A DNA stretch of 5,924 bases from Oscillospiraceae bacterium. GTDB lineage: Bacteria; Bacillota; Clostridia; Oscillospirales; Oscillospiraceae. The notes beneath the pieces are model-generated. The model ran no database searches, had not been told where the DNA came from, and saw nothing but the letters and a program-made list of their open reading frames with translations. Of the stretch, positions 4,651 through 5,924 are shown one piece after another. Position numbers and translations under genes: made by a program. Position 1 is the stretch's first letter. The number at the start of each line of letters is the position of its first letter. The DNA is taken from contig JAJQHT010000099.1 of the NCBI GenBank assembly GCA_021199595.1, positions 1 to 5,924 on the forward strand, given 5' to 3'.

Positions 4651-5924
4651 ATGATAGATACTGGGCTGGAGCCAGGCGGAACCTTAACAGAATGCCTGGC
4701 GGGCATGACGGCGGATGAGGCCGTCAAAATGGGCCGGGAGCTGTGCGCGCAGCTGCCGGGGGAGCCGGAAGAGTTCCACGGCGGCGTGTGGCCTGGAAAT
4801 ATCCAGCTGGACTGGGAGGGCAAGGCCGTCCTGGGCGCGCCTGACCACAGCGCGGCGGCCGGACGCACCGCAGACCAGGTGGAATATGTGGCCCCGGAGT
4901 ATTTTTGGGACAATATCGCCGCCGCAGCGGCGGATGTGTATGCCGTGGCCCTGCTGGTTTATGCCGGATGCAACGGGGGGTGTCTGCCCTTCCAGCCGGC
5001 GGAGGGCCTGACGGAGAAGGATCGCTCCGATGCGCTTCGCCGCCGCATGAAGGGGGAGCCTGTTCCCCGGCCGCAGGGCGTCAGCGACCAGCTTTGGGAC
5101 GTGCTGGAAAAGGCCCTGTCCTATGAGGCGGAGAGCCGCTACCTCACCGCCCGGGAACTGCTGTCTGCCCTTGGCGACACGGACGAGGCGCTTCCCGCGC
5201 CGGAGGCTGCTATAGGCGCCGCCGCCGTTGCAGCTGCCGCTGCGGAAACGCAGGCGCAGACTGATGTTCCGGCGGAGGAGCCGGTTTCTGAGGAAGCCGC
5301 CCCCGCAGAGGATGCGGTCCCTGCGGAGATAGAACCGGCGGAGGAACCTACCCCCGAGGCGGAGCAAGCGCCCGAGGCGGACGCCGCTGCCCAGGAGGAG
5401 TCCGTCCTGGCGGAGGAACCTGCCCCCGAGGAAGCTGCCGAAGAACCTGCGGCCCCGGAGGATGGGGAACCGGCCTCTGTCGGCGAGACCACCCCGGAGG
5501 GGGACGTGAACCGGACGGAAGAGCCGACGGAGCTGAGCCAGGAGACCGACGGCGATCTTTCCGCGCAAGAGGAGCCGCCCCAGACGCCGGAGGAGCAGAT
5601 TGCCAAGCGGCAGTACACCGTTCAAAAGGATTTTGAAAAAACCCGCCGCGCCCGGCGGGAGCCGTCCATGGCGCCTGCCGCCCAGCGGAAGAAGAAAAAG
5701 GGTGTTTTGGGCCTGGTGCTGCCCGTGCTCGGGGCCGCCGTCCTGCTGATTGTAGTGCTGGCGCTGATATTTGGCGGGAACGGGGATATTCAGGAGACCT
5801 CTGAAAACTTTGCCGTCTCCCCGGCGACAGCTGAGCCTACGACCACGCCCATCACCATCACGCCCGCCCCCACGGCTGCCGCCACCGCCTCCCCTGTTCC
5901 CACAGAGGACGCGGATGAGGACAC
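4651..5924 (+). CDS. Membrane-anchored kinase-like protein lacking the N-lobe and catalytic residues (partial, 3' end off window)
   Basis: There is no stop from 4651 to the window end: 424 residues are visible. Residues about 9-175 resemble a Ser/Thr kinase from the segment after the hinge onward: GGTLTECL (9-16), a helix (20-35), HGGVWPGN (43-50) where HRDxKPxN is expected, VEYVAPEYF (77-85) matching the APE motif, DVYAVALLVY (95-104) matching helix F, and SRYLTARELLSAL (162-174) with the conserved Arg. The catalytic Asp is Gly (G45), Lys is Trp (W47), DFG reads APD (63-65), and the whole N-lobe is absent. A Glu/Ala/Pro-rich linker (about 178-315), a basic stretch (RKKKK, 346-350), a transmembrane helix (351-375) and a Thr/Pro-rich outer segment (from about 384) follow. 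This is the PrkC/PknB layout without catalysis. An in-frame stop at 4642-4644 rules out an upstream N-lobe in this frame. The binding site (GTGGGG, 4636-4641) is weak. Its role is unknown; a scaffold or sensor is likely. Confidence 0.8.
   Translation, partial: MIDTGLEPGGTLTECLAGMTADEAVKMGRELCAQLPGEPEEFHGGVWPGNIQLDWEGKAVLGAPDHSAAAGRTADQVEYVAPEYFWDNIAAAAADVYAVALLVYAGCNGGCLPFQPAEGLTEKDRSDALRRRMKGEPVPRPQGVSDQLWDVLEKALSYEAESRYLTARELLSALGDTDEALPAPEAAIGAAAVAAAAAETQAQTDVPAEEPVSEEAAPAEDAVPAEIEPAEEPTPEAEQAPEADAAAQEESVLAEEPAPEEAAEEPAAPEDGEPASVGETTPEGDVNRTEEPTELSQETDGDLSAQEEPPQTPEEQIAKRQYTVQKDFEKTRRARREPSMAPAAQRKKKKGVLGLVLPVLGAAVLLIVVLALIFGGNGDIQETSENFAVSPATAEPTTTPITITPAPTAAATASPVPTEDADED
5338..5431 (+). 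repeat. Repeated 22-bp unit in the Glu/Ala/Pro linker
   Basis: Positions 5338-5359 and 5410-5431 match at 21 of 22 bases, 72 bp (24 codons) apart. They encode AEEPTPE and AEEPAPE. The surrounding linker contains many looser Glu-Glu-Pro and Ala-Pro-Glu copies, consistent with growth of a disordered spacer by slippage or recombination. Confidence 0.6.

Noticed and set aside
4684..5625. 313-residue minus-strand frame rich in Arg, Gly and Leu
   Set aside because: Mirror of the Glu/Ala/Pro-rich linker of the pseudokinase gene; low-complexity shadow with no binding site or domain.

Overview
The window is GC-rich (mostly G or C at third codon positions) with AT-rich intergenic stretches. Strong Shine-Dalgarno sites, extended -10 promoters and the gene content point to a Gram-positive, high-GC clostridial genome. 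Lineages of the Oscillospiraceae type (Flavonifractor/Oscillibacter-like gut Firmicutes) fit best. This is an inference from protein character, not a database match.

Layout. (1) 1-1264, minus strand: a two-gene unit reading leftwards. It holds a 275-residue Cys-rich multi-pass membrane protein of unrecognised family, then, 30 bp on, a nitroreductase-family flavoprotein whose 3' end lies outside the window. (2) 1265-1547: a 283-bp divergent intergenic region. It has an extended -10 promoter for the leftward unit, a good promoter for the rightward unit, and unexplained short repeats and palindromes. (3) 1548-4476, plus strand: a three-gene operon of aspartate-family amino acid synthesis. Its genes are a PheB/UPF0735-type ACT-domain protein, homoserine dehydrogenase (hom) and aspartokinase (lysC). 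It closes with a strong intrinsic terminator at 4499-4535. (4) 4536-5924, plus strand: a separate unit with a TTGACA promoter. It encodes a large protein running off the right edge: a catalytically dead, N-lobe-less protein-kinase-like domain, a long Glu/Ala/Pro-rich linker, one transmembrane helix and a Thr/Pro-rich outer segment.

How the genes work together. LysC makes aspartyl phosphate from aspartate. After aspartate-semialdehyde dehydrogenase (not in the window), Hom makes homoserine for threonine and methionine. The ACT protein upstream is a plausible amino-acid-sensing partner or regulator. Hom's own C-terminus looks like a shortened ACT domain, and lysC carries an internal ribosome binding site and start that would yield a separate regulatory (beta) subunit. 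Allosteric control in this operon may therefore be spread over separately translated ACT modules.

The points most worth a second look are the PrkC/PknB-like pseudokinase at the right edge, the internal lysC start, and the HTH-plus-ACT protein paired with a Hom of reduced ACT domain.
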